From Labrys monachus (GTDB lineage: Bacteria > Pseudomonadota > Alphaproteobacteria > Rhizobiales > Labraceae), in assembly GCF_030814655.1 (NCBI RefSeq), contig NZ_JAUSVK010000001.1, positions 2,003,501 through 2,067,500 of the forward strand: a stretch of 64,000 nucleotides of DNA, read 5' to 3'. The notes below the pieces were generated by a model. It was not told the DNA's origin and searched no databases. It saw only the letters and a list, made by a program, of their open reading frames with translations. Shown in pieces: positions 29,575 to 38,234 of this stretch; the first letter of the stretch is position 1; each line of letters begins with the position of its first letter. Both the position numbers and the translations under genes were made by a program.

Positions 29575-29659
29575 TCAAGTTGTGCCCGACTTTCTTACAT
29601 GGGCCATCCGGTGCCGACCCGGTTGGAAGAGCGAGGCCGGCCGATTGGGGAGGGTGGTC

Positions 29660-30475
29660 ATGGCTATTTCGAATCCGCTCAGGCAGGCGCTGCAGCGCGA
29701 AGCGCCGGTCCTCGGCGTGTGGCTGCAGCTCGCCCATCCCGGTATCGCCGAGATGATGGGCCTGCTGGGATACGACATCGTGCTGATCGACATGGAGCAT
29801 GGGCCGGGCAGCCTCATGGATACGGCCAATATGATGCGGGGAGTCCAGCGCTCGGGTGCCGGCGCCATGGTGAGGGTGCCCTCCGCCGACCCCGCCTTCC
29901 TCAAGCCGCTGCTCGACCAGGGGCCCGACGGCGTGATGATCCCGATGATCGAATCGGCGGAGGAGGCGCGGCGCGCCGTCGCCGCCTGCCGCTATCCCCC
30001 GCTCGGCACGCGCGGCTGGGCCGCCAGCTCCGCCCGGGCATCGCGCTACGGCATCGACCAGGACTACACGCTGGGCACGGCGAGGGGCCTCGTCATCGCC
30101 TGCCAGATCGAATCGGTCCGGGCCGTGGAGGCGATCGAGGCGATCTGCGAGGTCGAGGGGATCGATATCGTCTTCATCGGCCGCAACGATCTCGCCGCCG
30201 ATGCCGGGCATACGCTTGGGCTCGACCATCCGGACGTCAACAGCATGGTCGATCACGTCCTCGCCGTGGCCAGGAAGGCCGGCCTGAAGACCGGCACGGT
30301 GCCGAGCGCCGGCCGCGGCTGGCCTGACCTGTTCCGCGACGGCTTCGACGTCGTCCTGCCTTCCGGCGACGTCTCGCTGCTGCGGGAGGCCGCGAAGACC
30401 GAATTGTCGGCCTTCGCGGCGTTCCGCGGCGGCGGCGCCGGGCTGCAGGTGCGCGAACTGTCCCATGGCTATTGA
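29660..30475 (+). CDS. HpcH/HpaI family 2-keto-3-deoxy acid aldolase
   Basis: 271 residues. Class II pyruvate aldolase: His47 in DMEHGPGS (general base), metal ligands Glu151 (CQIES) and Asp177 (IGRNDLAAD), and phosphate/carboxylate-loop arginines. The usual GPxDL is here GRNDL. It is expected to split a 2-keto-3-deoxy sugar acid or 4-hydroxy-2-oxoacid to pyruvate and an aldehyde. The ATG at 29660 has GGAGGG 5 bases upstream. A longer in-frame start at 29555 would begin inside the control region. Confidence 0.86.
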   Translation: MAISNPLRQALQREAPVLGVWLQLAHPGIAEMMGLLGYDIVLIDMEHGPGSLMDTANMMRGVQRSGAGAMVRVPSADPAFLKPLLDQGPDGVMIPMIESAEEARRAVAACRYPPLGTRGWAASSARASRYGIDQDYTLGTARGLVIACQIESVRAVEAIEAICEVEGIDIVFIGRNDLAADAGHTLGLDHPDVNSMVDHVLAVARKAGLKTGTVPSAGRGWPDLFRDGFDVVLPSGDVSLLREAAKTELSAFAAFRGGGAGLQVRELSHGY

Positions 30476-30559
30476 ACGCCGCCGCCTGCGCCAGGGCGGG
30501 GCGGCGAGATGCAGGCTGGACACCGGCCGGGAGGTGCGGCAAGGGGGATCGTCGAGGGA

Positions 30560-31657
30560 ATGAGGCAGGGTTTGTCGGTCGGGGCCAATGTGAATATCGT
30601 CGAGGAGCTGCGGCGCATGGCCGACGGCCTGCCCGTGGGCTCCCGTCTGCCGACGGTGCGTGACCTCGTCGCCCGCTACGGCGTGAGCCAGCATGTCGTC
30701 CAGCAGGCTTTGCAGGCCCTCAGCGCCGACGGTGTGGTCGCCACCCATGTGGGACGCGGCACCTTCGTCGGCCCGCGCATGGCGCAGCCGGGGCGCGTCG
30801 CGACGAGGCAGGTCCTCACCTTGCTGCACCATTCGCAATATGAGCGCGGCGACATCATCGCGCAGACCATCCATCAGCGGCTGACAGCCGACGGGCATAC
30901 CTCGGTCGTGCTGACCTACAACGACGCCGAACATGCCATGGCGATGCTGCGCGACGGGCCGCGCTACGACAGTTGCATCCTGCAGCCGCGCACTTCGGTG
31001 ATCCCGGTCCGGCTGCTGGGGCTGCTCAGGGAGATCAGCAACGGCGTGATCATCGAGAACCGCGCCGTCGACCAGATCGATGTGGATGCGATCTCCAACG
31101 ATCCGAGCATCCTGTCCCGCCTCGTGCTGGAGCATCTGACCGAACTCGGCCACCGCCGGATCGCCTGGGTGGTCGAGGACCGCCCGGACTATTTCTACGA
31201 GCGCGTCGGGCGCCTGTTCGAGGCGTTCCGCTTCTGGCGCGGCCTGTCCCAGAGCGAGGCACCGCTCGTCTTTTCGCCGTCGCGGGGCGGCTATTTCGGC
31301 TTTGCCGATCTCGTCGGCACGCTCTCGGCGCTGTTCCGCGGGGAAGGCGGGCCGCACCCGACGGCGGTGGTGCTGCTGTCCTTCGAGACGGGCGCCCGGA
31401 TCCTCGAAGCCTTCGAGGCCGTCGGGCTGTCCATGCCCGGCGACGTCAGCGTCGTCCGCATCGGCACCCCCGATATCGAAAGCGAGCATCTCGGCAAGCT
31501 CGCCGTCGCCGGCCGCCCCAGCCGCCAGGCCGCTGAGACCGTGCTGAAACGCCTCTATTGGCGCTGGCAGAACCCGGCCGACCCCTACGGTACCGTCTAC
31601 GATCCCCCCGTGCTCGATCTCCACGACAGCACCGGCCCGGCGCCGCAGGAGGGATAG
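30560..31657 (+). CDS. GntR-type DNA-binding domain fused to a LacI-like sensor domain
   Basis: About 365 residues. A GntR winged helix (roughly the first 75 residues; RLPTVRDLVARYGVSQHVVQQALQAL and GRGTFVG wing) joins a periplasmic-binding-protein fold usually found in LacI regulators (LEHLTELGHRRIAWVV, PGDVSVVRIGTPDIE). Similar hybrids include AraR-like sugar regulators. ATG 30560 is chosen, but ATG 30509 is also possible; neither has ideal spacing to a ribosome site. It sits between the aldolase and the convergent importer genes and probably senses the imported sugar. Confidence 0.82.
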   Translation: MRQGLSVGANVNIVEELRRMADGLPVGSRLPTVRDLVARYGVSQHVVQQALQALSADGVVATHVGRGTFVGPRMAQPGRVATRQVLTLLHHSQYERGDIIAQTIHQRLTADGHTSVVLTYNDAEHAMAMLRDGPRYDSCILQPRTSVIPVRLLGLLREISNGVIIENRAVDQIDVDAISNDPSILSRLVLEHLTELGHRRIAWVVEDRPDYFYERVGRLFEAFRFWRGLSQSEAPLVFSPSRGGYFGFADLVGTLSALFRGEGGPHPTAVVLLSFETGARILEAFEAVGLSMPGDVSVVRIGTPDIESEHLGKLAVAGRPSRQAAETVLKRLYWRWQNPADPYGTVYDPPVLDLHDSTGPAPQEG

Positions 31658-31726
31658 GCCTTCCGACATTCCGGACGCGCCTTCTCGGGCAGCGGCGCCT
31701 CGTGCGGCCGGCACGGCGGATGAGGT

Positions 31727-32521
31727 TCAGGACACCGCTTCCCGCCCTTCCGCCTCGTCGGCCGAGAGCCGCGTCTCGGGCGTTCCCGAGACGATCAGCT
31801 CCAGGACTTCCTTTTCCGAGGTGTTGCGGATGTAGCGCTCCCCGACGTTCTGCCCGCGCTTGAGGACCATGATGCGGTCGCCGACCTCGAAAATGTCGGT
31901 GAGGCGGTGGGAGATGATGATCTGCGCCACGCCCTGGCGCTTGAGCTCCGCCATGGTCTCGAGCAGGCGTTCCGTCGCCATCACGGAAAGGTTGGCGGTG
32001 GGCTCGTCGAGCACGACCACCTTGGGGTTGAACGAGATCGCCCTGGCGATGGCGACCGATTGCTGGCGCCCGCCCGACAGGCTCTCGACCTTCTGGTAGA
32101 CGGAATTGACGTCGACCTTGAGGCGCCTGAGCACCTCGCCGGCATTCGCATACATTTTCTCGCGGTCGACGAAGAGCCCCATCCGCCGCGGCCAGCGGCC
32201 GAGGAAGATGTTCTGGCCGATGTCCATGTTCCCGCACAGGGCGAAGTCCTGGTAGATCATCTCGACGCCGAGGGCCCGGCTGTCCTGCGGACTGCGGAAA
32301 TGCGTCTGCTGTCCGCCGACGAGGACCTCGCCGGCATCGCGGAGATAGGCGCCGGTCATCACCTTCATCAGCGTGGACTTGCCGGCCGAATTGTCGCCGA
32401 CCAGGCCAAGGATTTCGCCGGGCATGAGATGGAGGCTGACGTTCTTCAGGGCCTGCACGGCGCCGAAGCTCTTGTTGATATCCCGCATCTCGATGATGGG
32501 CGTGGTGCCGGCCGTCGTCAT
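31727..32521 (-). CDS. Sugar ABC transporter ATP-binding protein (single-domain, FrcA-like)
   Basis: 264 residues, one ATPase domain only, unlike the double-domain RbsA/XylG proteins. Walker A GDNSAGKST (Ser where the family has Gly), Q-loop IYQDFALCGNMDIGQNIFLG, signature LSGGRQQSVAIARA, Walker B VVVLDEPTANLSV and switch ISHRLTDIF. The GDN variant and length match fructose-type FrcA. The start at 32521 follows a GGGAGA ribosome site. Third gene of the binding protein-permease-ATPase operon. Confidence 0.9.
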   Translation of the reverse strand: MTTAGTTPIIEMRDINKSFGAVQALKNVSLHLMPGEILGLVGDNSAGKSTLMKVMTGAYLRDAGEVLVGGQQTHFRSPQDSRALGVEMIYQDFALCGNMDIGQNIFLGRWPRRMGLFVDREKMYANAGEVLRRLKVDVNSVYQKVESLSGGRQQSVAIARAISFNPKVVVLDEPTANLSVMATERLLETMAELKRQGVAQIIISHRLTDIFEVGDRIMVLKRGQNVGERYIRNTSEKEVLELIVSGTPETRLSADEAEGREAVS

Positions 32522-32556
32522 GGGCGTCTCCCGCTCGTTCTGTTGCTTTCGGGTCT

Positions 32557-34851
32557 TCAGTCCTGCGTCACGGCGACCGGCTCGACGGCATGCTTCGCCG
32601 GGGATCGCCGCCATCGGCCGAGCCAGAGGTCGAGAATGCCCTGCTGGCGTATCCAGATGTCGCCCAGCACCGCCACGATGAGGATGAGGCCGATGAAGAC
32701 GTTGACCCAATGCTGCGGCATGACGAAAGAGGAGCCGTCGGGCAGGAAGATCTGCAGCGAGAGCAGGCCCCGGATCAGCGTGATCACCAGCGCGCCGGCG
32801 AGCGAGCCGATGACGGTGCCGTAGCCGCCGAACACCGAGCCGCCGCCGATGATCACCGAGGCGATGCCGTCGAGCTCACGGCCCTGGCCGGCTGTCGGGT
32901 TGAAGCTGCGCAGATAGGCGACGTAGATGACGCCGGCGACCGCGGCGCAGAAGGCGGAGAAGACCAGGCTCAGGAAACGAACCCGGTCGACATTGATGCC
33001 GGCGTAGCGCGCCGCGCGCAGGTTCCCGCCGGTGGCGTAGATCATCTGGCCGATGGTGGTGCTGCCGAGCACGATGCCTGCGAGGGTCGCGATCACCGCC
33101 ATGATCACCGTCTGCACGGATATCGCGTCGGCGAGGTTGTGCAGCAGGCCGGGCGCCGGCTCCATCCTGACATAGATGAAGAGTTCGATGATCTTGCGGC
33201 CGAGCAGCGTGAAGCCGGCGTCGAACCCGGAAAGCTGCCGCCCCGCCGACAGCCACGCGCCGACGCCGCGCGCCATGTAGAACATGCCGAGCGTGGCGAC
33301 GAAGGCCGGCATGCCGAAGCGCACGGTGAGGGCGCCGTTGAGGACGCCGGCCAGCGTGCCGACGACGAGGGCGGCGAGCACGGCGAAGACCGGATCGGCG
33401 CCGAACTCGTGCATCAGGAAGGCCGCGGTCGAGGCCGACAGCGCCAGGACCGAACCGACCGAGAGGTCGATGTCGCCATTGGCGATGACATAGGTGAGGC
33501 CGATGGCGAGCAGCGCGATCTCCGTGAAGGCGAGGGCGAGATTGAAGGTGTTGTCGAGCGAGCCCCAGAAATCCGGCCGGAGATAGAGACCCACCAGCCA
33601 GAGCCCGACCGCGAGCATGACGGCGGCGGCATCCCGCCGATGGAAGAGGGCGCGCAGGCCCTTGGCGCCGACCCCTCGCGACTGCGCCCGCGTGCCCTTC
33701 GTCGCCGGCTGGGCGATGGCGACGCTGCCGGTATCGAAGGACAGCGGCAGTGGCCGGCCGGTCAGATGCGCGAACAGGCGGACGAGCACGCGCCGCTGCA
33801 CCACATAGGGCTCGATCGTCACCGCGAGCAGCAGGATCAGGCCGAGAAAGGCGGGTACCGCGCCGGGCGGGAGTTGCGCCAGCTGCTGCACCTTCATCTC
33901 GATGTCGCCGACCTTGATGATCCGGGTGATCGGCACGCCCTGGCGCAGCACGATGTCGATGAGTTCGACCAGGATGGCGCCGAGGCAGGCGCCGAGGACG
34001 CGTCCGCGGCCGCCGGCGATGGCGGCCCCGCCGACGATGGTGGCGGCGATGACGATCAGCTCGGCGCCGGCACCGAAGCTCGAATCCACGCCCTTGTTCT
34101 GGGCGACGTTCATGAGGCCGGCGAGCGTCGCGCCCATCGCCGAAAACACATAGGCGCGGATCCGCACCCAGCGCGAGGGGATGCCGGCATAGATCGCCGC
34201 CTGTTCATTGCCGCCGACGGCGTAGGTCTCGTAGCCGATGCGGGTCTTGGCGAGGGTGATCGCCGCCAGGGTCGCCACCGCGAAGAAGATCAGGATCTGG
34301 TTGTTGAAGCCCCAGCCATTGCTCTCGCCGAGGTGGAAAAACCAGGCATCGCCCACCGCCTTGCTGTCATAGGCGATCGTCTTGCCGCCCGTGAAGCCGA
34401 GCACGAAGCCGCGCCCGATGAAGAGCATGGTCAGGGTGGCGATGAAGGAGGGCACCTGCATGATGGTGACCAGCCAGCCGTTCAGGAAGCCGATGAACAC
34501 GCCGATGGCGACCGCGGCGAGGATGGCGGTGGTCACGTCGGAATCGAAGAAGCTCTGCCCGTAGCTGATCGAGAAGATGGTGGCGACGAGGCCCAGCGTC
34601 GAGCCGACCGAAAGGTCGAGGTCCCTGTCGACGATGACGAAGGTCATGCCGCAGGCCATGACGCCATAGCGCGCGGCATCGCGCAGGACCGAGCCGACGG
34701 CGCTGCCGCTGCCGAAGAAGCTCGGATTGGTGAAGACGCCGATGGCGTAGATCAGCACCATGAACAGGAGGAGGCCGACCTCCCATCCTCCCGCGATCTG
34801 TGCGGCGGGGCGGCCTGCGCGATGGTCCGAGGCGGCGGCGTGGCGGTTCAT
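32557..34851 (-). CDS. Double-length sugar ABC permease (two RbsC-type domains in tandem)
   Basis: 764 residues, about twice the usual 320-340. Domain 1 (about 20-345) contains DRDLDLSVGSTLGLVATIF, NGWLVTIMQVPSFIATLTML, GGNEQAAIYAGI and IVGGAAIAGGRGRVLG. Domain 2 (about 395-750) repeats the pattern: NGDIDLSVGSVLALSAS, NGALTVRFGMPAFVATLGM, GGNLRAARYAGI and IIGGGSVFGGYGTVIG. A cytoplasmic linker of about 50 residues with RVLVRLFAHL and RALFHRR lies between. No frameshift is visible. The fusion fixes two non-identical permease halves in one chain, matched to a single-domain ATPase that would dimerise. Confidence 0.92.
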   Translation of the reverse strand: MNRHAAASDHRAGRPAAQIAGGWEVGLLLFMVLIYAIGVFTNPSFFGSGSAVGSVLRDAARYGVMACGMTFVIVDRDLDLSVGSTLGLVATIFSISYGQSFFDSDVTTAILAAVAIGVFIGFLNGWLVTIMQVPSFIATLTMLFIGRGFVLGFTGGKTIAYDSKAVGDAWFFHLGESNGWGFNNQILIFFAVATLAAITLAKTRIGYETYAVGGNEQAAIYAGIPSRWVRIRAYVFSAMGATLAGLMNVAQNKGVDSSFGAGAELIVIAATIVGGAAIAGGRGRVLGACLGAILVELIDIVLRQGVPITRIIKVGDIEMKVQQLAQLPPGAVPAFLGLILLLAVTIEPYVVQRRVLVRLFAHLTGRPLPLSFDTGSVAIAQPATKGTRAQSRGVGAKGLRALFHRRDAAAVMLAVGLWLVGLYLRPDFWGSLDNTFNLALAFTEIALLAIGLTYVIANGDIDLSVGSVLALSASTAAFLMHEFGADPVFAVLAALVVGTLAGVLNGALTVRFGMPAFVATLGMFYMARGVGAWLSAGRQLSGFDAGFTLLGRKIIELFIYVRMEPAPGLLHNLADAISVQTVIMAVIATLAGIVLGSTTIGQMIYATGGNLRAARYAGINVDRVRFLSLVFSAFCAAVAGVIYVAYLRSFNPTAGQGRELDGIASVIIGGGSVFGGYGTVIGSLAGALVITLIRGLLSLQIFLPDGSSFVMPQHWVNVFIGLILIVAVLGDIWIRQQGILDLWLGRWRRSPAKHAVEPVAVTQD

Positions 34852-34963
34852 CGAGGCGCTTCTCCGGCATGGCGTGATGCGGGTGCGAAGACCGGCGCCG
34901 TCCCCGCCGGCGCGGCGGGAACGGCAGGCGCGGACGGGGGCGAACCGCCGCGCCCCTTGCGGC

Positions 34964-36055
34964 TCAGTTTTCGTAGCGCTTGCCGACGTTGCCGAGACTG
35001 TCCTTGGTCACCAGCTGCGCGCGGGTGTCGAGGTTGGCGGCCGCGATGCCGCGATCGATCTGCAGATAGAGCTGCATCACCGGCCAGAAGCCCTGCAGGA
35101 AGGGTTGCTGGCCGAGCGATCCGGTCAGGGCGCCGGTCTTGATCTGTTCCTGCTGCTTGGGACCGAGGTCGAAGCCGAATGCGCAGATCTTGTTGTTGAG
35201 CTGCTTCTGCGAGATGGCGTCGCCCAGGGCCGGCGTCACGCCGCCATTCGCCGCGAAGGCGCCGACGACGTCGCCGCGGCTTTCGATCAGGCGGATGATC
35301 GAGCCGCTCAGGTCGTTGGTGTCGACGTCGATGCCGATATTCTTCGGTCCGGCGTCGACCTTGAAGTTCTGGAGCACGCCGGCGGCGTTGAGCGCCTTCA
35401 CCGTCGCTTCGAAGGCGGCGGTGACCCGGCGGTTGACCTCTTCGTTGCCGGCCTGAGTCATCGACGGGAAGATCACCGATCCGCCGCTGACCTTCTTGTC
35501 GATCAGGCATTTGGCGAGAGCCGCGCCGCCGATGGCGGCTGCCGAGGAGTCCTGGCCGGTGTGGGAAATGTTCAGCCGATCGTAGAGGTTGGGATCGTAG
35601 GAATTCGTGGTGGCGACCGGCACGCCCTTGGCTTCGAGCTTCTTGACGAGGTCGTCATAGGCGCCGGATTGCGGCGTCGTCATGATCACGCCGTCGATCG
35701 TCGGGTCCTGCACGACCTGATTGAGGATTTCGATCTCGCGCGGGATGTCGTCGAGCGGCGCCTCCGAGCCGAGCATCACGAGGTTGATGCCGAAGGCGTC
35801 GGCCGCGACCTTGGCGCCGACATAGGTCGGGTCGAAGAAGCCGTTGCCGGCGGTATGGGTGATGATCGCGAAGGTGAGCTTGCCGTCCTTGGAATGGAAA
35901 TCCTTGGTGGCCGGCGCTTCCTTGGCCGCATCCTCGAACGTGTAGCCGCCGACCGCCTTGGACAGGACGCCCGTGCCCGCGGCCTGTGCTCCTCCGGAAG
36001 ACGCCGACCACACGGTCGTCGCCAGCAGCATCAGGGCGCATGTTGCGTACTTCAT
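34964..36055 (-). CDS. Sugar ABC transporter substrate-binding protein (ribose/fructose type)
   Basis: 363 residues. Signal peptide about 1-26 (MKYATCALMLLATTVWS to AQAAG). Periplasmic-binding fold with LTFAIITHTAGNGFFDPTYVGAKVAA at the start of domain 1, GVIMTTPQS, NSYDPN and a C-terminal GSLGQQPFLQGFW motif typical of RbsB/FrcB proteins. The ATG at 36055 has GGAGGA just upstream. First gene of the importer operon; the control region at 36145-36183 lies about 90 bases upstream. Confidence 0.92.
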   Translation of the reverse strand: MKYATCALMLLATTVWSASSGGAQAAGTGVLSKAVGGYTFEDAAKEAPATKDFHSKDGKLTFAIITHTAGNGFFDPTYVGAKVAADAFGINLVMLGSEAPLDDIPREIEILNQVVQDPTIDGVIMTTPQSGAYDDLVKKLEAKGVPVATTNSYDPNLYDRLNISHTGQDSSAAAIGGAALAKCLIDKKVSGGSVIFPSMTQAGNEEVNRRVTAAFEATVKALNAAGVLQNFKVDAGPKNIGIDVDTNDLSGSIIRLIESRGDVVGAFAANGGVTPALGDAISQKQLNNKICAFGFDLGPKQQEQIKTGALTGSLGQQPFLQGFWPVMQLYLQIDRGIAAANLDTRAQLVTKDSLGNVGKRYEN

Positions 36056-36144
36056 GGTTTCCTCCGTTGTTTCTCTTCTTTCCGGCGAGCCCGCCCGAGC
36101 GAGGGAAGGCCGCTTCGCGCCGCTATTTGGCCTGCGGCGATCAG

Positions 36145-36183
36145 CAATCATTTTGTATTGTATGATTGACATGAATGTCAATC
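36145..36183. promoter_or_regulatory. Overlapping palindromes upstream of the sugar-binding protein
   Basis: CAATCAT (36145-36151) and ATGATTG (36162-36168) are inverted repeats with a 10-nt spacer that contains TTGTATTG. Overlapping them, GATTGACAT (36164-36172), GA, ATGTCAATC (36175-36183) is a perfect 9-2-9 palindrome. Two nested operators are typical of GntR or LacI control of a sugar operon. The rest of the 36056-36486 gap holds no gene I can support. Confidence 0.65.
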
Positions 36184-36418
36184 GAACGGCTGGCGCTCGG
36201 CCATGCCGACGGCCATCCGTGCCGGCGCCCACGCGCGGCACTCTCCCGTCGCGACGCCTGTCGGCAGGGCGGGGCGCCCGAGCCGGTTCGGCAAGTCCTT
36301 GGCGAGGGAGGATCGGGGGCCGTTTCAGTCGGACAGGGAGCCGATGGACCAGACGTCCCGCGCTTGAGCAAATGGCGCTTCCATCGAAACGCAATTTTTC
36401 TCAAACGATTATTGCGAC

Positions 36419-36462
36419 GCATTTTCCTGATCGAAAAGCCGATCGACTTTTCTGGAAAATGC
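36419..36462 (-). terminator. AT-rich stem-loop after the GntR gene
   Basis: GCATTTTCC (36419-36427) and GGAAAATGC (36454-36462) are perfect 9-nt complements enclosing GAAAAG (36433-36438) and CTTTTC (36447-36452). It begins about 24 bases beyond the GntR stop on the minus strand, where a terminator for the whole uxuA-to-gntR transcript would be expected. The flanking U-run is weak, so termination is inferred. Confidence 0.4.
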
Positions 36463-36486
36463 TCCGGCGGTGAAATTTCGGCCGTG

Positions 36487-37266
36487 TCAGGCGACGGCGT
36501 CCTTCTCGCCGCGGCCTCGACGCGGGCGGGCGAGCTGGGGTTGCTGATCCTCGTCGCTGAAATATTCGGGGTGGCGCTGCTGGACGATGCCGATCACGCT
36601 GAAGATGCGGCGGAGATGTTCCCGCATCGCCTCCTCCGCGCGGCGGGCTTCGCCGATCTCGATGCTGTCGACGATGGCGCGGTGCTGGTCGATCACCGTC
36701 TTCATGCTGTCGACGCGCGGGAAGGTCAGGAAGCGGAAGCGGTCCATATGGAGCTTGGCGGCGCTGATCTCCGCCCACAGGCCCGGAAAGCCGGCATGAT
36801 TGGCGATGTGCTGGTGGAAGAGTTCGTCGGACTTGAAGAAGCGCCGGTCGTCCGAGATCAGGGAGAGCGCCTCCTGCAGCACGAGCTCGTCCTTGAGCTT
36901 GTGCAGGAGATGCGGCCGGTTCGGGCTGGCGACGGCGCGCCCGACGAGGCCGACTTCGAGCGCCTCGCGCAGGAACTGCGACTTTTCGAGATCCGCCAGT
37001 CGCAGCGGCGCGACCACGCTGCCGCGCTGGGGATAGATGTCGATCAGGCCCAGGCCGGCGAGGCGGGCGAGCGCCTCCCGGACCGGCGTGCGGCTGATGC
37101 CCAGCGCCTCGGAGATCGCCTTTTCCGACACGAGCTCGAACGGCTTCAGCCGGAAGGTCATGATCTGGCTGAGCAGGATGCCGAAGGCGCGCCCCGCCAC
37201 CGAGGTACCGGCGGAAAGAACCGGCGAGAGGCCGAACGGAGTATCTGCCTGGGGATCGATGTCCAT
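36487..37266 (-). CDS. GntR family regulator, FCD type
   Basis: 259 residues. Winged helix near 25-95 (ELVSEKAISEALGISRTPVREALARL, QRGSVVAPL wing) and an FCD ligand domain with DELFHQHIANHAG, FRFLTFPR and EHLRRIFSVIG, which carry the usual His/Asp metal-site residues. It is the last gene downstream of the uxuA/MalK-type operon (74 bases after the permease), so it is a likely UxuR/ExuR-like regulator of that operon through the CTACCATGGTAG sites. It could also act on the neighbouring sugar importer. Confidence 0.88.
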   Translation of the reverse strand: MDIDPQADTPFGLSPVLSAGTSVAGRAFGILLSQIMTFRLKPFELVSEKAISEALGISRTPVREALARLAGLGLIDIYPQRGSVVAPLRLADLEKSQFLREALEVGLVGRAVASPNRPHLLHKLKDELVLQEALSLISDDRRFFKSDELFHQHIANHAGFPGLWAEISAAKLHMDRFRFLTFPRVDSMKTVIDQHRAIVDSIEIGEARRAEEAMREHLRRIFSVIGIVQQRHPEYFSDEDQQPQLARPRRGRGEKDAVA

Positions 37267-37340
37267 CTTGATGTCCTAGGAGCAGGCTGCCATCGCCCTC
37301 ATGGGTGAAACAAGGCGTTCAACCCGATTGCAACCGATTC

Positions 37341-38225
37341 CTACAGGTTCTGCAGCCGCAGGCCCTGCATGAAATGGCGCCGCAGCACGAAGAACAAGGC
37401 GAGCGTCGGCAGGCTCGCCAGCAGGGTCGCCGTCATCACCACATTGGGCGTTTCCGCAGCATAGCTGCCCTGCAGCACCATCAGCCCGTTCATCAGCGAA
37501 CGGACGTCCTCGCGCGTCGTCAGCACCATCGAGAAGAGGAGGTCGTTCCAGATCCAGGTGAACTGGATCAGGAACAGGGCGGTCATCGGTCCCCAGCAAT
37601 TGGGCAGGATGATCGACCGGAAGATGCGGAACTCCGAACAGCCGTCGATGCGCGCCGCCTCGTCGATCTCCCGCGGCAGGCCGGCCATGTGGTTCTGCAG
37701 CACGAGCACCGGGAAGGGAATGCAGATCGCAGTGTAGAACAGGATCATGCCGAGCCTTGAATTGGTCAGGCCGAGCTTGTTGTAGGCCATGAACAGGGGG
37801 ATCAGATACATCTGCAGGGGAAAGATCGTGCCCGAGAAGATGAGCATGAACCAGAACCCCTTGCCGCGGAAATCGATGCGGGTGAGGCCGTAGCAGGCGA
37901 GAGCGGCGATGAAGACGGCGGCACTGCCGCCGACCAGCCCATAAAGGGCCGAATTGAACATGCCCGAGCCCATGCGGGTCTTGATCCAGGCCTCGTGGAC
38001 ATTGTCGATGAAGGGGGCGAAGGATTGCGGCAGCGCCAGAGGCTGGCCCTGACCATATTCGGCGCTCGTCTTGAACACCGAGACGGCGAGGTAATAGAAC
38101 GGCGTCACCCAGGCGAGTGCCAGCAACGCCACCATGGCGAAGCCGAGAATGCGGCCCTGGTCCGCGTTGCGGCTCCGGCGGGCGATGGCGTCGAAATCGA
38201 GGGCGCCGGCGTCGGTCGCGGTCAT
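37341..38225 (-). CDS. Sugar ABC transporter permease, MalG/UgpE type
   Basis: 294 residues with six helices. First helix near 28-50, the periplasmic region up to NSALYGLVGGSAAVFIAAL, and the EAA loop EIDEAARIDGCSEFRIFRSIILPNCWG. The C-terminal segment LMNGLMVLQGSYAAETPNVVM and RRHFMQGL ending are typical of MalG-like subunits. The gene starts 9 bases after the stop of the MalF-like gene. Confidence 0.92.
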   Translation of the reverse strand: MTATDAGALDFDAIARRSRNADQGRILGFAMVALLALAWVTPFYYLAVSVFKTSAEYGQGQPLALPQSFAPFIDNVHEAWIKTRMGSGMFNSALYGLVGGSAAVFIAALACYGLTRIDFRGKGFWFMLIFSGTIFPLQMYLIPLFMAYNKLGLTNSRLGMILFYTAICIPFPVLVLQNHMAGLPREIDEAARIDGCSEFRIFRSIILPNCWGPMTALFLIQFTWIWNDLLFSMVLTTREDVRSLMNGLMVLQGSYAAETPNVVMTATLLASLPTLALFFVLRRHFMQGLRLQNL

Positions 38226-38234
38226 TTGATCCTC

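Noticed and set aside
29195-31714. Minus-strand open frame of about 840 codons opposite the aldolase and hybrid regulator
   Set aside because: Antisense to genes with clear active-site motifs; no motif of its own.
32590-35142. Plus-strand open frame of about 850 codons opposite the double permease
   Set aside because: Rich in Glu/Asp/His/Gln typical of antisense translation of membrane-protein genes; no ribosome site.
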